Part shown: positions 16,783 to 26,399 of the stretch, piece after piece
Layout of the letters: each line of letters starts with the position of its first letter
Numbering within the stretch: the stretch's first letter is position 1
Source of the DNA: Streptomyces albipurpureus
GTDB taxonomy: Bacteria > Actinomycetota > Actinomycetes > Streptomycetales > Streptomycetaceae
Direction of reading: 5' to 3'
DNA length: 64,000 bases
NCBI RefSeq assembly: GCF_023701525.1
Contig: NZ_JAMQAW010000042.1
Span: forward strand, 92,207 to 156,206
The notes under the pieces: generated by a model
The model's database searches: none
What the model saw: only the letters and a program-made list of their open reading frames with translations
Told to the model about the DNA's origin: nothing
Program-made: the position numbers and the translations under genes

Positions 16783-16818
16783 TGGTGATCCTCGCCTGGC
16801 ACCCCAAGGGGGCGCCGG

Positions 16819-19800
16819 CTACTTCGCGTTCATCTCGATGGCCATGGCCCGGTCGAACCGGCCGTCGGCCAGCACCTCCCAGCTCGGCAGCGAGGCCAGG
16901 TACTGGTAGAAGGCCGAGTGGACCCTCACCGTCACCAACGACTTCAGGTCCTGCTCGGTGACGTCCTCCTCGGCGAACACCCGCGAATCCACGTCGTTCA
17001 CATGACCGTTGATCCGGCGGGCCGCACGGGCGTACGCGTCCGAGCGGATCCGGCTGATGTACGTCCGGGACCCATCGGCGCTGCGCAGCTCACCGTCGCC
17101 GCCGACCGAGAAGTGCCCGTGATCCTGTTCCAGCTCGGTCTGCGCCGACTTGTAGGCCTCACCGATTTCGATGTCCAGGCTCTTGACCTTCGCCGAGCCG
17201 TCGGGGTTGACCAGCATCTCCTTGCTGATGGTTCCCTCGGCGTAGAGCAGACGCTGCCGCTCGACGCTGGCCGCCCGGCTCTCGGCGACCGCGACTCCGA
17301 CCTCGACGTTCTCGATGAACTGGTCCTCGTCGAACATGCTCATCCCGGCGTACTCGTCGGGGTCGACGATCACCGGGGCGTTGGGATCCTGGCCTTCGTC
17401 GACCGTGGTCATCGTGGTGATGACCTCCATGACTTCGTCGGCGTAGACATCCGGGTCCAGGCGCGCGATGTCGACCTCCCGGTAGCCGTAGATCTCCTTG
17501 TACTGCGCATTCGCGTCCGCGGCCCTGACCGCCTGCCGCATGCGCTTCTCCAGCATCTTCACGAAGTCCGGCTGGTTCATCCGTACGTCGAAGTCCATGG
17601 CACTGGACAGTGTCGGGATCGTCTGCAGCGAGTACGTGTGCCCGGGGTGCTTGATCGTGTTCCCCAGCAGCCGGAACGACATCGGCAGGATCGTCTGGTT
17701 GCGGTTCCAGATCGGCGCGTCGCCGGCCCGGAAGACGATCGAGTTGCGCGGCGCGAGGAACGCCATGTCGTTGTAGCTGATCAGCGGCTCCTCCTTGGTG
17801 CTCATCGTGTAGGAGACCCGGCCCTCGGTCTTGCCGCCGATGATCTTGTCGAGATCCTGGCTGATCTGCTTGCTGTCCCTGTACGACCGGTGTGTCTTGC
17901 CGCTCATCTTCTCCAGCGTCTCGATCATCGAGTCGTCCGTGGACTTCAGGAACACGATGTTTGAGGTGTTGCCCTGCACGATCTTGTCGACCGATTCGCC
18001 GTAGACGTCGCGCAGCTGCTGCAAGGTCTGCAGGATGAGCGTGAACTGCTGCTCCTGCCCGAGACCGATGCTCAGCATCGTCTCGAAGCCGTCGATGCCC
18101 TTGCCCTCCGACTGCAGGTTGCCGAGTTCGTCGAGCATGAACCGCGTGCGGTAGAGAGGCTTCTGGTTCGACTTCGTCATGTACGCCTGGTCGGCGCTCA
18201 CGTCGAACAGCTGCTTGACCAGGATCAGGATCAGCTTCGCGTACTTCATCAGGTGCGGCGGAGTCACCAGGAACAGAGCCTTCGGGGACTCCGAGTAGCG
18301 CGCCAGTGTCTGCGTGATCACCCGTACCTGGTACGAGACCTTCTCCGGGTTGCCGCCGCCGGAGAAGTCCAGCCGTGTGTCCGGGTAGAGCGTGTCCCCG
18401 GGCTGGAAGGAGAGGATGCTCCCGTCCCGGGTGCCGCCCTCGCGTACGCGCTTGAGCTCACGCAGCACACCGTTCTTCACGATCTTCTTGCCCGTCACCG
18501 GCTCGACCACGTAGTGGCGGCCGTTGAGCGAGAGCCGGTAGTTCTTCGTGAAGCTGAAGTAGAAGGTGCGTACCAGCATCTTCGTCTGCGGGTTGACCAG
18601 CTCCAGTTTGAGCCAGGCCTCGTCGTCGGGGAACTTGCCCTTGAAGACGTACCGCGCCCAGCCCTCACGCCCGACGATCTCCTCGTGCGTGAAGTCCTCG
18701 CCCAGGTTCTCGGTGAACAACGGGTCCGCATAGGCCGACCACACGGCCTGCTGACCGACGAGGTGGTCGCGCGTGACGTAGTTCGGCGCGAAACGCACGC
18801 CGAGGCGGCGCGGGAAGCTCAGGCCGGCCAGGTCGGTGTTCTGCGACGGCTTGCCCGAGGTCAGCGTCGAGATCGTGGGGTCGGTGAAGAACGACATGGC
18901 GGTGATCGCGATGCCGTACACCGAGGCCAGCATCTTCTCCGCCCCGGCCATCGACCGCAGCGCGTTGTGGGCGTTGCCCACCAGCGTGCGCATGTTGTTG
19001 CGGGGCAGCTCCTCGCTCGCGTTGAAGTACAGGCTGAGCATGTCCTGGTCAGCCTTGCCCTCCCACATGAAGGCCTGGGCCGCCGCCTTCTCCTGCTCCT
19101 CGGACAGAGCGTCCTCGTCGTTCTCGAACTCGCCGGCTTTGACCCGCTTCTCCAGTTCGGCCTCAGGGTTCTTGATCTTCTTGGAGCTCATCTGCACGAA
19201 GAGCTGGTAGCAGTTGTAGAGGGTGACCTTGCCCCAGAGGTCATCGAGCTTCTGCTCCACCAGGGCCAAGTCCATGTTCAGCACGGCCGCGGCGCTGCGC
19301 AGTTCCCGCTCCTCCTCCAGATAGAAGTCGATGAGTCCGTAGGCCGCGCGCTTGAAGGCGTTGTTGGCGGCATTGGGCCAGACCGGGTCCTCGCCGCCGT
19401 CGAGCGGAAAGAAGATCCCGGCGATGTTCTCCACGTACAGTGCGCACTTGGTGAAGTTGCCCTCACGCGCCGCGTCGGCCGCCAGCCCCAGGATGTTGTA
19501 GATGTCGGTCTTCATGGAGTTGACCAGATTGAACTGCACCGGCTCGAACCCGCGGGTGACCAGAGGCACGTAGCTCTTCACCAACAGTTCGCCCTTGGGG
19601 TCGTTGATGACCATGTTCGAAGGCTTCTTCTCCCGCGACCACATGTCGATGACCGGCTCGATGTACGTCTGGCCCTTACCGGCCCGGGTGATGGCCAGCA
19701 CCATGGTGTTCACCGGCGCCGTATCGACCACGTACGCCCCGGCCGGGCGCTGGACCTCGTACGCCGGGAACGTCCAGTCCTCCTTGATCAGGTCAGCGAC

Positions 19801-20865
19801 GGTCTTGTACCTGTCCGACCCGAAGCCGAGCTTGTCCCGGTTCTGGCCGTCAGGGTTGTACGGGATCAGCTTGGTGTCGTACTTCTGACGCAGACCCTTG
19901 TCCTTGGGGAGTCCGGATGCCTCGAACAGCTCGTCGCCGAAGTCCTCGTCGATGATCGGCAGGGTCTGCGTCCGCGGACTACCCTCGTCGTCGTCCATGA
20001 CCTCGCCGGCGTAGTAGACGAGGTTCCCCTTCTCGTCGATGACGTCCTTCTCGGCGCGCTGGGCGACCTCGACGGTGCCCAGGCCCTTCTTCTTGAGCAT
20101 CATGTGGCTGAGCATCGAGCTGACCTGCACGCTCGAGTGAGCACCGGCATCGGGGAACCAGTCGTAGCTCTGCTGGATCTCTTCCGGCAGGGCGATGTGC
20201 TGGTCGTTGTGGTACTGGTTGATGTCGCTCGTGTCGTTCATCAGGTTCGCCGCGGCGACCTTCCGCGAGAACCACGTGCCGATGATGAGGCCGACCATCA
20301 GACCCGAGCCGAGCGTGATGAAGAGCTTGAACCCCGAGACGTCTGCCAGCTGCTCGCCGACAGTCGTCGAGCGCTCCTTGGGCTCAGACGGCCTCTCGGC
20401 GCCGGGCCTGCCATCCTTCGCTGCGGTGTACCAGCGGGGAACCGGGACAGCCTCGGCGCTGGGATAACACCCTGCCTTCACGTCCGGGTTGCCGTCCTTG
20501 GCCAGAGGTCGGTAGCACTTCACGACCGAGCCCCCCGCACCGGTCGTGGTGTCCTGCACGTAGTACGCGCTCGGCGTGCCGGTGCTGCTGCCCGGCCTGC
20601 CCGAACCCGCGGACGCTCCCGCCGAGAGCACCACCGTGGCGATGAGCGAGTAGAGGACCCAGACGACGACCGTCACCAGCACGCCGGCGATCACCGCGAC
20701 GACGATGCCCGGTCTGGCCGACCTCAGGGTCGAGAACTTGCTGCGGTCGAGCTGCTGGTTGTCGTAGACGTCTCGGTTCGTCAGCGTCTCGCCGGGCGAC
20801 CGCGCGGAGATCTTGTCCCAGCTGCTCGCCTCAGGCCGCGCCGCCTTCCGCCTGTTCGTGGCCAT
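16819..20865 (-). CDS. VirD4/TraG-type conjugative coupling protein, 1348 aa
   Basis: Two N-terminal membrane helices (about 52-82 and 178-198) flank an extracytoplasmic loop with two Cys. The cytosolic part has Walker A AITRAGKGQT (391-400), followed by NDPKGELLVKSYVPLVTRGF as in VirD4/TraG proteins, and Walker B RFMLDELGNL near residue 910. The sequence after it (LSIGLGQEQQFTLILQTLQQL) is the conserved Q-rich TraG/VirD4 stretch. Family function: membrane ATPase that links the relaxase-DNA complex to the type IV secretion channel. It is longer than usual (about 600-700 aa): insertions lie between residues 200 and 370 and a 300-residue tail follows the ATPase core. A hairpin lies just upstream and another downstream, so it may be transcribed alone. 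Confidence 0.93.
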   Translation of the reverse strand: MATNRRKAARPEASSWDKISARSPGETLTNRDVYDNQQLDRSKFSTLRSARPGIVVAVIAGVLVTVVVWVLYSLIATVVLSAGASAGSGRPGSSTGTPSAYYVQDTTTGAGGSVVKCYRPLAKDGNPDVKAGCYPSAEAVPVPRWYTAAKDGRPGAERPSEPKERSTTVGEQLADVSGFKLFITLGSGLMVGLIIGTWFSRKVAAANLMNDTSDINQYHNDQHIALPEEIQQSYDWFPDAGAHSSVQVSSMLSHMMLKKKGLGTVEVAQRAEKDVIDEKGNLVYYAGEVMDDDEGSPRTQTLPIIDEDFGDELFEASGLPKDKGLRQKYDTKLIPYNPDGQNRDKLGFGSDRYKTVADLIKEDWTFPAYEVQRPAGAYVVDTAPVNTMVLAITRAGKGQTYIEPVIDMWSREKKPSNMVINDPKGELLVKSYVPLVTRGFEPVQFNLVNSMKTDIYNILGLAADAAREGNFTKCALYVENIAGIFFPLDGGEDPVWPNAANNAFKRAAYGLIDFYLEEERELRSAAAVLNMDLALVEQKLDDLWGKVTLYNCYQLFVQMSSKKIKNPEAELEKRVKAGEFENDEDALSEEQEKAAAQAFMWEGKADQDMLSLYFNASEELPRNNMRTLVGNAHNALRSMAGAEKMLASVYGIAITAMSFFTDPTISTLTSGKPSQNTDLAGLSFPRRLGVRFAPNYVTRDHLVGQQAVWSAYADPLFTENLGEDFTHEEIVGREGWARYVFKGKFPDDEAWLKLELVNPQTKMLVRTFYFSFTKNYRLSLNGRHYVVEPVTGKKIVKNGVLRELKRVREGGTRDGSILSFQPGDTLYPDTRLDFSGGGNPEKVSYQVRVITQTLARYSESPKALFLVTPPHLMKYAKLILILVKQLFDVSADQAYMTKSNQKPLYRTRFMLDELGNLQSEGKGIDGFETMLSIGLGQEQQFTLILQTLQQLRDVYGESVDKIVQGNTSNIVFLKSTDDSMIETLEKMSGKTHRSYRDSKQISQDLDKIIGGKTEGRVSYTMSTKEEPLISYNDMAFLAPRNSIVFRAGDAPIWNRNQTILPMSFRLLGNTIKHPGHTYSLQTIPTLSSAMDFDVRMNQPDFVKMLEKRMRQAVRAADANAQYKEIYGYREVDIARLDPDVYADEVMEVITTMTTVDEGQDPNAPVIVDPDEYAGMSMFDEDQFIENVEVGVAVAESRAASVERQRLLYAEGTISKEMLVNPDGSAKVKSLDIEIGEAYKSAQTELEQDHGHFSVGGDGELRSADGSRTYISRIRSDAYARAARRINGHVNDVDSRVFAEEDVTEQDLKSLVTVRVHSAFYQYLASLPSWEVLADGRFDRAMAIEMNAK

Positions 20866-20938
20866 CGTGATCCCTTCCTCTCGGGTCTCGCCCGTTCTGC
20901 TTTCCTGCCGTCCAATGCGCCTGCCTGCGCAGACGCCG

Positions 20939-20970
20939 ACGGCGCATGGGGAACGCGCCCCATGCGCCGT
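20939..20970 (-). terminator. Hairpin between two transfer genes
   Basis: Arms acggcgcatgggg and its complement (13 bp) with a 6-base loop lie between the gene ending at 21002 and the coupling-protein start. No T run is present; it may terminate or attenuate read-through. Confidence 0.65.
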
Positions 20971-21001
20971 AAGATCACCCCGTCGGTCATGACCAGACCG
21001 C

Positions 21002-23053
21002 TCAACGGGTCACGACCACCCCGACGATGAAGCCGCTCACGCTCATCAGGAGCGAGAGCGTGACGATCATGACGACGAGGATCTTGTTCGAGCGGCTCTG
21101 CATCTCGGAGGCCCGTGCCAGCTCGTTGGCGTAGGAGTCCTTGTCGTCCCGCATTTCGCCCAGGCGCAGCTCATACCGCTTGGCCACGGATTCCTCGACC
21201 GTCGACAGCTGCTGGAGCAGGTCGGTGGCCCGCGCCAGCTGGGAACTGGTTTTCTGCTTCTCCAGGTCGAGGTTGTGCTGCCACTCGGTGTCCCGAGCCG
21301 TCATCTGCGTGATGGCGTCCGTGCGGCTGCGTTCGAGCTCTTCCTCCATCCGGCGAATCCGGTCGGCGTGCTCAGCGCGCACCGACTCCAGGAGGCCCTG
21401 CTGCTCCCGGCGCAGGACGCCGATCTCGTCCTTCGTCCGCAGGTGCTCGGCCAGCGTCTCGGACTGGGCGATGTCGGCCTTGCGGTTGTCGTCGACGATC
21501 CGCTGGATCTCGGACTTCCACTGGTTCAGTCGCCCTTCCTCGGCCGCCAGGTACCCCGACTGGCGCTCGGCCAGTACCTCGAAGACCCGCGTCTGCCCGG
21601 TCTGCATCTTCAGCGTCGCGTCCGAACGCCGGACACGTAGGATCTCCTGCTGGTTGTGCGCGTGGGTATCCTCGATGTCCCGTTCGATCACGGCGACGGA
21701 GTCGATCTGCTCGCGCTCCATCTTCGGGCGGTTGCGCTCCTTGTACTGCAGTTCCGCCGAGAGCGCCGCCTGCTGGGCCACCTTGGAGGCCTGTGACTCG
21801 TAGTCCTTGGCGATCTCCGCCCGGCGGGCCCGGATCTTCTCGTCCTTCTCCGCCTGCCGCTGCTGGTGCTCGGCCTCGGCGGCGTCCTTCAGCAGTTTGT
21901 ACCGGGAGCCGGCACGGTCGGTGGCCACATCGCGGATGACCTGCTCGGTGTGCGCCGACATGAGGTTGACGTAGAGCGCCCGCAGCTCGTCCTCGTGCGC
22001 GGAACGGAGCTGCGTCAGGTCGGCGTTCGCCTGCCTGTTGAGCTGAGCGACCTGGTCCCCGAGCCACTCCGTCGCGCCCTCGGGCACAGCGATCTGCACG
22101 ACCGGTGCGCCGATGGCGAAGGTCGCGTTGAACTCATCGAGCCGGACATCCAGGTTCAGCTCCTCGGAGAGGAACCGGCGGGCGATGACGTCGCGCACCT
22201 GGGCCTGGTCGGTTGGCAGCACAGTGCCGTCGGCCTCCTGGTAGTCACCCTCGATGCCGTAGCCGGCGTCGGTCTCGTCGAAACCCTCGTAGCCGACCAC
22301 CTCGTCGCCGTCGTAGTCCGGCCCCGACTCGACCGGCGCGAAGCCCGCGTCGTCCTGGTCGAACACGGGCGTGTCCGCCCCCTCATCGACGACGTCGCTG
22401 AAGAGCGGCTCGTCGTCAAGGCTCTCGCCAGCCCCCTCGTCACTGGGGATCTCGTCGGAGATCGCATCCCCCGCGTCCTCCCCGAGGACCGCGGGGGCAG
22501 GGCCGGTGGCGCCGGCCTCGACGACCAGGCCGCTGTGCTCCGCCCACGCCTTCTCACCCAGGGCCTCTTCGAGACTCGTGGTGCCCGCGATGACAGAGCG
22601 GGCCTGCGCGAAGGTCGCATCGTTCACCAGATCGACGAGGAGATCGCCGCTGGGCTTCTGCCACACGACGGCCCAGGTGTAGGCGGCGCCGGTGAGCAGC
22701 CCGTACTCCTCCACGCGCTCGAGGGTCCCGCCGGTGGGGATGATGCCGAAGACCTCCTCTTCGATCATCTCCGCCGTGGCCACCGTGCGGATCTGGTCGG
22801 AGCTGATGAGCTCGATGATCGAGCCCTTCGCCTCGTCCCGGCCGTGCCGCTTGCTCAAGCCGCCGATGTCGTCGGCTGCGAGGACGAGCATCACCCAGGC
22901 TGTACCGCTGGGAAGGACGAACGGAGTGTTCGACCGCAGCAGCTCGACTGCAGCCGGGATCGCCGTCTCTCTCACCACGGAGGCCAGAAGCTCGTCGGGC
23001 TTCTTCTTGCGCACCTTTCCCTGGCGGACCGATGCCGTTCCCAGAATGCCCAT
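21002..23053 (-). CDS. C-tail-anchored coiled-coil protein of the transfer region, 683 aa
   Basis: Residues 1-190 form an alpha/beta domain (VLPSGTAWVMLVLAADDIGGL). Residues 195-280 are strongly acidic and repetitive, with many Asp/Glu and Gly. Residues 320-650 are a long Arg/Glu/Gln coiled coil (AEAEHQQRQAEKDEKIRARR). A single membrane helix near the C-terminus (about 657-680, ILVVMIVTLSLLMSVSGFIVG) ends with VVVTR. The layout suggests a membrane-anchored cytosolic rod, perhaps a scaffold tying cytosolic transfer components to the channel. No known family is recognised. It follows the ClpB-like gene with its own promoter region. Confidence 0.75.
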   Translation of the reverse strand: MGILGTASVRQGKVRKKKPDELLASVVRETAIPAAVELLRSNTPFVLPSGTAWVMLVLAADDIGGLSKRHGRDEAKGSIIELISSDQIRTVATAEMIEEEVFGIIPTGGTLERVEEYGLLTGAAYTWAVVWQKPSGDLLVDLVNDATFAQARSVIAGTTSLEEALGEKAWAEHSGLVVEAGATGPAPAVLGEDAGDAISDEIPSDEGAGESLDDEPLFSDVVDEGADTPVFDQDDAGFAPVESGPDYDGDEVVGYEGFDETDAGYGIEGDYQEADGTVLPTDQAQVRDVIARRFLSEELNLDVRLDEFNATFAIGAPVVQIAVPEGATEWLGDQVAQLNRQANADLTQLRSAHEDELRALYVNLMSAHTEQVIRDVATDRAGSRYKLLKDAAEAEHQQRQAEKDEKIRARRAEIAKDYESQASKVAQQAALSAELQYKERNRPKMEREQIDSVAVIERDIEDTHAHNQQEILRVRRSDATLKMQTGQTRVFEVLAERQSGYLAAEEGRLNQWKSEIQRIVDDNRKADIAQSETLAEHLRTKDEIGVLRREQQGLLESVRAEHADRIRRMEEELERSRTDAITQMTARDTEWQHNLDLEKQKTSSQLARATDLLQQLSTVEESVAKRYELRLGEMRDDKDSYANELARASEMQSRSNKILVVMIVTLSLLMSVSGFIVGVVVTR

Positions 23054-23100
23054 TGATGCCGACCCCTTCGCTTAAAGAACACAGCCCGCCTGATTTATGA

Positions 23101-23162
23101 GTACCCTATCGCCGCCCTATCGATGTAGGCAACTAAAGGGCATGAATGGGCTATCGACTCAT
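23101..23162 (-). promoter_or_regulatory. Promoter region with spaced hexamers and TCGACTCAT
   Basis: The plus strand has TGTAGG (23124), TAAAGG (23134) and GAATGG (23144), each 10 bp apart, then TCGACTCAT at 23154-23162. Two CCCTATCG copies lie at 23104 and 23115. The AT-rich block is 70-110 bases upstream of the 683-aa gene and resembles the polymerase-gene array. Confidence 0.5.
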
Positions 23163-23194
23163 CGGTCAAGTGGTTGCCGGTGTCCTCGGCTGAC

Positions 23195-26143
23195 TCATCG
23201 CACGGCGCTGACCTCGACGTAGGCGTCGGAACTCAGCAGGTTCTTGTCGTCGCTGACCAGGTCGCCGACGACGTCGATGCGGATCCGTCGCTGCGTTGGG
23301 TGCTCGTTGAGGACCGTCGCCACCGTGGTGGTGACCTCGTCGGTCAGCTTCGACACGGCCGCACGTGCGCCACCGGCATCGGAGTCGGTGTCGCCCTTGT
23401 CCTCGATGAGGTACTGCAGGACCCTCGGATCGACGTCGACCCGCACGTTGTGCTTGACGAACACCTCCTGCACCATCTGGCGCAGCTTCTTCCGCACGAT
23501 CCTCTGCTGCGTCGGCAGTGACAGCGGCTGAAAGGGCACGATCGCGTCGATACGGCCCAGCAGCTCGGGCGGGAACCGGTTGTCGCCCGTAGTCGAGGAG
23601 ATTGAGCGGCGGATGAGTTTCTCGTACTCCATCAGCTGCTTGCCCGAGCCGGTGTCGTCGGCGGCGTACTGCGAGATGCTTTTGTAGATCTCCGAGCCGG
23701 CGTTCGTCGTCAGAACGATGTACGTGTTGAGGAAGCTCACTTCGCGGTTGTTGTCGTCGTTGAGCCGGCCGTCGTCGAGCACCTGCAGCAGCACGCGTGT
23801 GACCATCGCCGAGGCCTTCTCGACCTCGTCGAAAAGCAGCACGGCGTGGGAGAGGTCCCACACACGCTTGGTGAGCTCGGAGCGGAAGGCCGCGAACGAC
23901 GAGTCCTCGGCGTACTCCGTCATGTCGAACCGGATCAGGTGCCGCTGGTCGTCGCCGAACAGCAGCTTCGCCAGCTGCTTCGTGAGCTCCGTGTTGTGCG
24001 TGACCACGAACTGGCCAGCCTGGTAGAGGTGTTCCTCGTCGTTGATGTAGATGCACGACGAGCTCTGCTGCTTCGGCAGCTTCTCGATTGACGCGATGCC
24101 GACCATGTCGAACCTCTTCACGCGCCTACGACCCGCGGTCTCGATGACCGCGCGCCGTGCGATTTCGTGCTTCCGGGGGAGGGAGAAGAACCGGGCCTTG
24201 ACCTCGTTGCCCACCTTCACGTGCACGTCGTACTCGGTTAGTTCGCGCCCGCCCTCCCTCGTGCGTGTCCACGATTTGACCGTGTTCGAGACGCCGAGCG
24301 AGAACAACACCTCCCTGAGGTCCTCCGCGAGCCCCTTGGAAAACGTTGAGTACGAGACGTTGAAGCGGTCGTTCGAGCCGCCGATTGATCCGTCGGTGTC
24401 GAAAAGGCCCCGCACCAGTGCCCACCGCTGCTGTACCGATCCGTGTTTGTACCTCTCCGGGATGCGGCGCTCCGCCGAGCGCGCACCAATCAGATCGGGA
24501 ACCGAGGCAAGCACGTACTTCGTCTGGTACAGCGAATCGCGGCGGTCCTCCACCGAGCCGACGCCGAGAGGGAAGACCCAGCTGTAGCTGTGCCCGTACG
24601 ACTTCGGAGCCGATCCCAGCCATTCGCCCACCATCCACACGGTGTGGTCGGCGTCGTCCCCGTCAGACGAGAGCGTCAGCTGCGTCTCAGTGAGGCACCC
24701 GTTGCCGATGAGGACGCCCAAGACGTACGGGTCGACGTCGAAGTCCTGCTCCGGCCAGTGCACTGGTCCATTCGCCGGGATGAAGAACTTCAGATGCTCC
24801 CGAGAGTCGCCGGGGTAGGTCCACGCGACGCCACGCTCGACCATTTCCTGCGTGCTCAGCACCATCGGCGCGACGTCCTTGCCCGCATGCTTCTTCGACC
24901 GCTGCGTGGCTGTGTAGACCGTCCACAAGTGCGGTCCTCCAACGTCGAGAGTCCGGCCGTCCCAGAGCGTGACCCGGTAGACGTTCTGCATGCCCTGCGG
25001 GAAGTGTCCAAGCACCTCGACCGGGCGACCTTGGCGACCGAATACTCTGTCGCCCGGGGCCAGGTCGCCGTGCAGCTTCCAAGTGGTCTCGCCGTCGCTC
25101 GAGTAGACAGGAACCTTGGTCGAGTCGATGCAGAATTTCCCCGTTCCTGTGGAGCCCGTGAACAGCAGGCTCGCCATTGGCTTGCCCTTGTCGTTGAGGT
25201 CCGCCACCGACAGCTGCAGGCGACGTGCCACCGCGCTGGTTGCCCAGTCCTGGCTGAACACCTCCTCGTCCAGCTGCTTCTTGATCTTCGCGCCGTCGAC
25301 CTTGAAGGCCACGTTGACGTTCAGGGTCTCCATGAGCACGTCCGAGAGCAGGTGCCGGTCCATCGGCCGATGCGTCAGGCGATGCCAGCCGACCATGGAG
25401 TCGAGTACGAGAATGGACTTGCGCGGCTGGGCGCTGGACGGCATGTAGCGCTGGGTGTACTCGTAGATCTGGCGGAAGATGTGGTCGTCGTAGAACTCGG
25501 CGGCCACCCCGTACCGTTCGGCCATGCCCTGAAGGATCTTGATGGTCGTTGCCTGGTCCGGCGGGTTGATGTTGATGCGCTGCAGGCGCTCGACGAGCGG
25601 CTGGTTCGGCGAGATGTGCTTGTGGAACTCCTCATAGGTCGTGGCTGCGATGATCCTGATGCCGCGGGTTCCCGAGGCGGCCAGAACGGGCTTGATCGCT
25701 TCGACGGCGGCGTCGGAGAGCTGGACGATCTGGTGGAACTCGTCGATGAAGAGGACCAGTTCGAGATTCTGATCCTTGACGAAGTCCTCGGCCTCGTCGA
25801 AGAAGCCCTTGAGTATCGCGGCCATGTTCTCGGCACTGCCCGCCGCGGAGACCATGCGCGCCGGATCCACTTCGAGGTAGAGGCGGTCCTTGTCGACCAG
25901 CATCGTGGCCTGGACCAGAGCCGTTTTGCCCGTGCCGGCTTCGGCCAGCAGAAGCGCGTTGCACAGCTCGGGACGGCTCATCGAGGCCAGTAGCTGTGTT
26001 GTCTCGTGCTCGCGACCGACGATGTCGCGCTCGGCCCTCTTCAGCGGCTCCGAGAGCGTGGACAGGAGCCGGTAGCGCTCGTTGAGCTGTGCCTTGTGAA
26101 ACATGCCGTGCAGAACCTCTCCACTGGACCGCAGATATGACAA
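23195..26143 (-). CDS. ClpB/ClpA-like double AAA+ ATPase interrupted by an intein
   Basis: Without the intein (residues 338-717) the host protein is about 602 aa. Domain 1: Walker A AEAGTGKT (67-74), Walker B LVLFIDEFHQ (129-138), sensor AATTYEEF and Arg-rich ERLQRI. Domain 2: P-loop GSTGTGK (330-336) split by the intein, then TELTKQLAKLLFGDD, IRFDMTEYAE, Walker B AVLLFDEVEKA (767-777), sensor LTTNAGSEIY, and LLGRIDAIVPFQPL with the Arg finger. This is Clp/Hsp100 order, but the N-domain and middle coiled coil of ClpB are missing. Hsp100 proteins unfold or remodel protein complexes; here it may remodel the transfer machine or the relaxase. Unusually, precise splicing leaves GTGKF-TELTK, with Phe where Walker A normally has Ser/Thr. 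Confidence 0.9.
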   Translation of the reverse strand: MSYLRSSGEVLHGMFHKAQLNERYRLLSTLSEPLKRAERDIVGREHETTQLLASMSRPELCNALLLAEAGTGKTALVQATMLVDKDRLYLEVDPARMVSAAGSAENMAAILKGFFDEAEDFVKDQNLELVLFIDEFHQIVQLSDAAVEAIKPVLAASGTRGIRIIAATTYEEFHKHISPNQPLVERLQRININPPDQATTIKILQGMAERYGVAAEFYDDHIFRQIYEYTQRYMPSSAQPRKSILVLDSMVGWHRLTHRPMDRHLLSDVLMETLNVNVAFKVDGAKIKKQLDEEVFSQDWATSAVARRLQLSVADLNDKGKPMASLLFTGSTGTGKFCIDSTKVPVYSSDGETTWKLHGDLAPGDRVFGRQGRPVEVLGHFPQGMQNVYRVTLWDGRTLDVGGPHLWTVYTATQRSKKHAGKDVAPMVLSTQEMVERGVAWTYPGDSREHLKFFIPANGPVHWPEQDFDVDPYVLGVLIGNGCLTETQLTLSSDGDDADHTVWMVGEWLGSAPKSYGHSYSWVFPLGVGSVEDRRDSLYQTKYVLASVPDLIGARSAERRIPERYKHGSVQQRWALVRGLFDTDGSIGGSNDRFNVSYSTFSKGLAEDLREVLFSLGVSNTVKSWTRTREGGRELTEYDVHVKVGNEVKARFFSLPRKHEIARRAVIETAGRRRVKRFDMVGIASIEKLPKQQSSSCIYINDEEHLYQAGQFVVTHNTELTKQLAKLLFGDDQRHLIRFDMTEYAEDSSFAAFRSELTKRVWDLSHAVLLFDEVEKASAMVTRVLLQVLDDGRLNDDNNREVSFLNTYIVLTTNAGSEIYKSISQYAADDTGSGKQLMEYEKLIRRSISSTTGDNRFPPELLGRIDAIVPFQPLSLPTQQRIVRKKLRQMVQEVFVKHNVRVDVDPRVLQYLIEDKGDTDSDAGGARAAVSKLTDEVTTTVATVLNEHPTQRRIRIDVVGDLVSDDKNLLSSDAYVEVSAVR
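23993..25132 (-). mobile_element. Intein with LAGLIDADG homing endonuclease, 380 aa
   Basis: The element starts with Cys338 (CIDSTKVPVYSSDG, block A) and ends FVVTHN before Thr718, the standard Cys1...His-Asn/Thr+1 splice signature. Blocks B (GGPHLWTV) and F (YQAGQFVV...) are recognisable. The two LAGLIDADG helices are DPYVLGVLIGNGCL (about 471-484) and RWALVRGLFDTDGSIG (573-588), with the acidic residue replaced by Asn/Gly in the first copy and Asp kept in the second, so the endonuclease may be partly impaired. Insertion is in the second P-loop, a favourite intein site. Confidence 0.93.
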
Positions 26144-26302
26144 GGAAAAGCGAGAGGCCGCAGCATGGGCTCCGGCGCCTCTCGTGACGTGCTCTGGTTG
26201 CTGTCGCTCACCCTCCGTACTCGGGCTCGCGGGACCGAGGCCTTTGTCGGCCCCGCACTGCGCGGTCTTCAGGTCACAAGATCCGGTGCTTCACTGAGGG
26301 GA

Positions 26303-26336
26303 AGAGGGCGCCGTCCGGGGATTGACGGCGCCCTCT
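26303..26336 (-). terminator. Terminator of the secreted-protein gene
   Basis: Arms agagggcgccgtc and its complement (13 bp perfect, 8-base loop), followed on the minus strand by the pyrimidine run cttcccctc. It lies 64 bases after the stop at 26400. Confidence 0.8.
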
Positions 26337-26399
26337 GAATCGGTGGCCTTCTGCGCAACCGCACCATGCAGTGTGCTCAGGCGGGCGGAACCGACCGAA

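Noticed and set aside
16819..20865. Reading the coupling protein as an FtsK/TraB-type translocase typical of Streptomyces plasmids
   Set aside because: The NDPKGELLVKSYV and DELGNLQ pattern and two N-terminal helices are VirD4/TraG type, and a relaxase and channel proteins accompany it.
18253..21030. Plus-strand open frame of 925 codons
   Set aside because: Antisense to the coupling-protein gene; composition is Val/Arg/Leu-rich with no recognisable domain.
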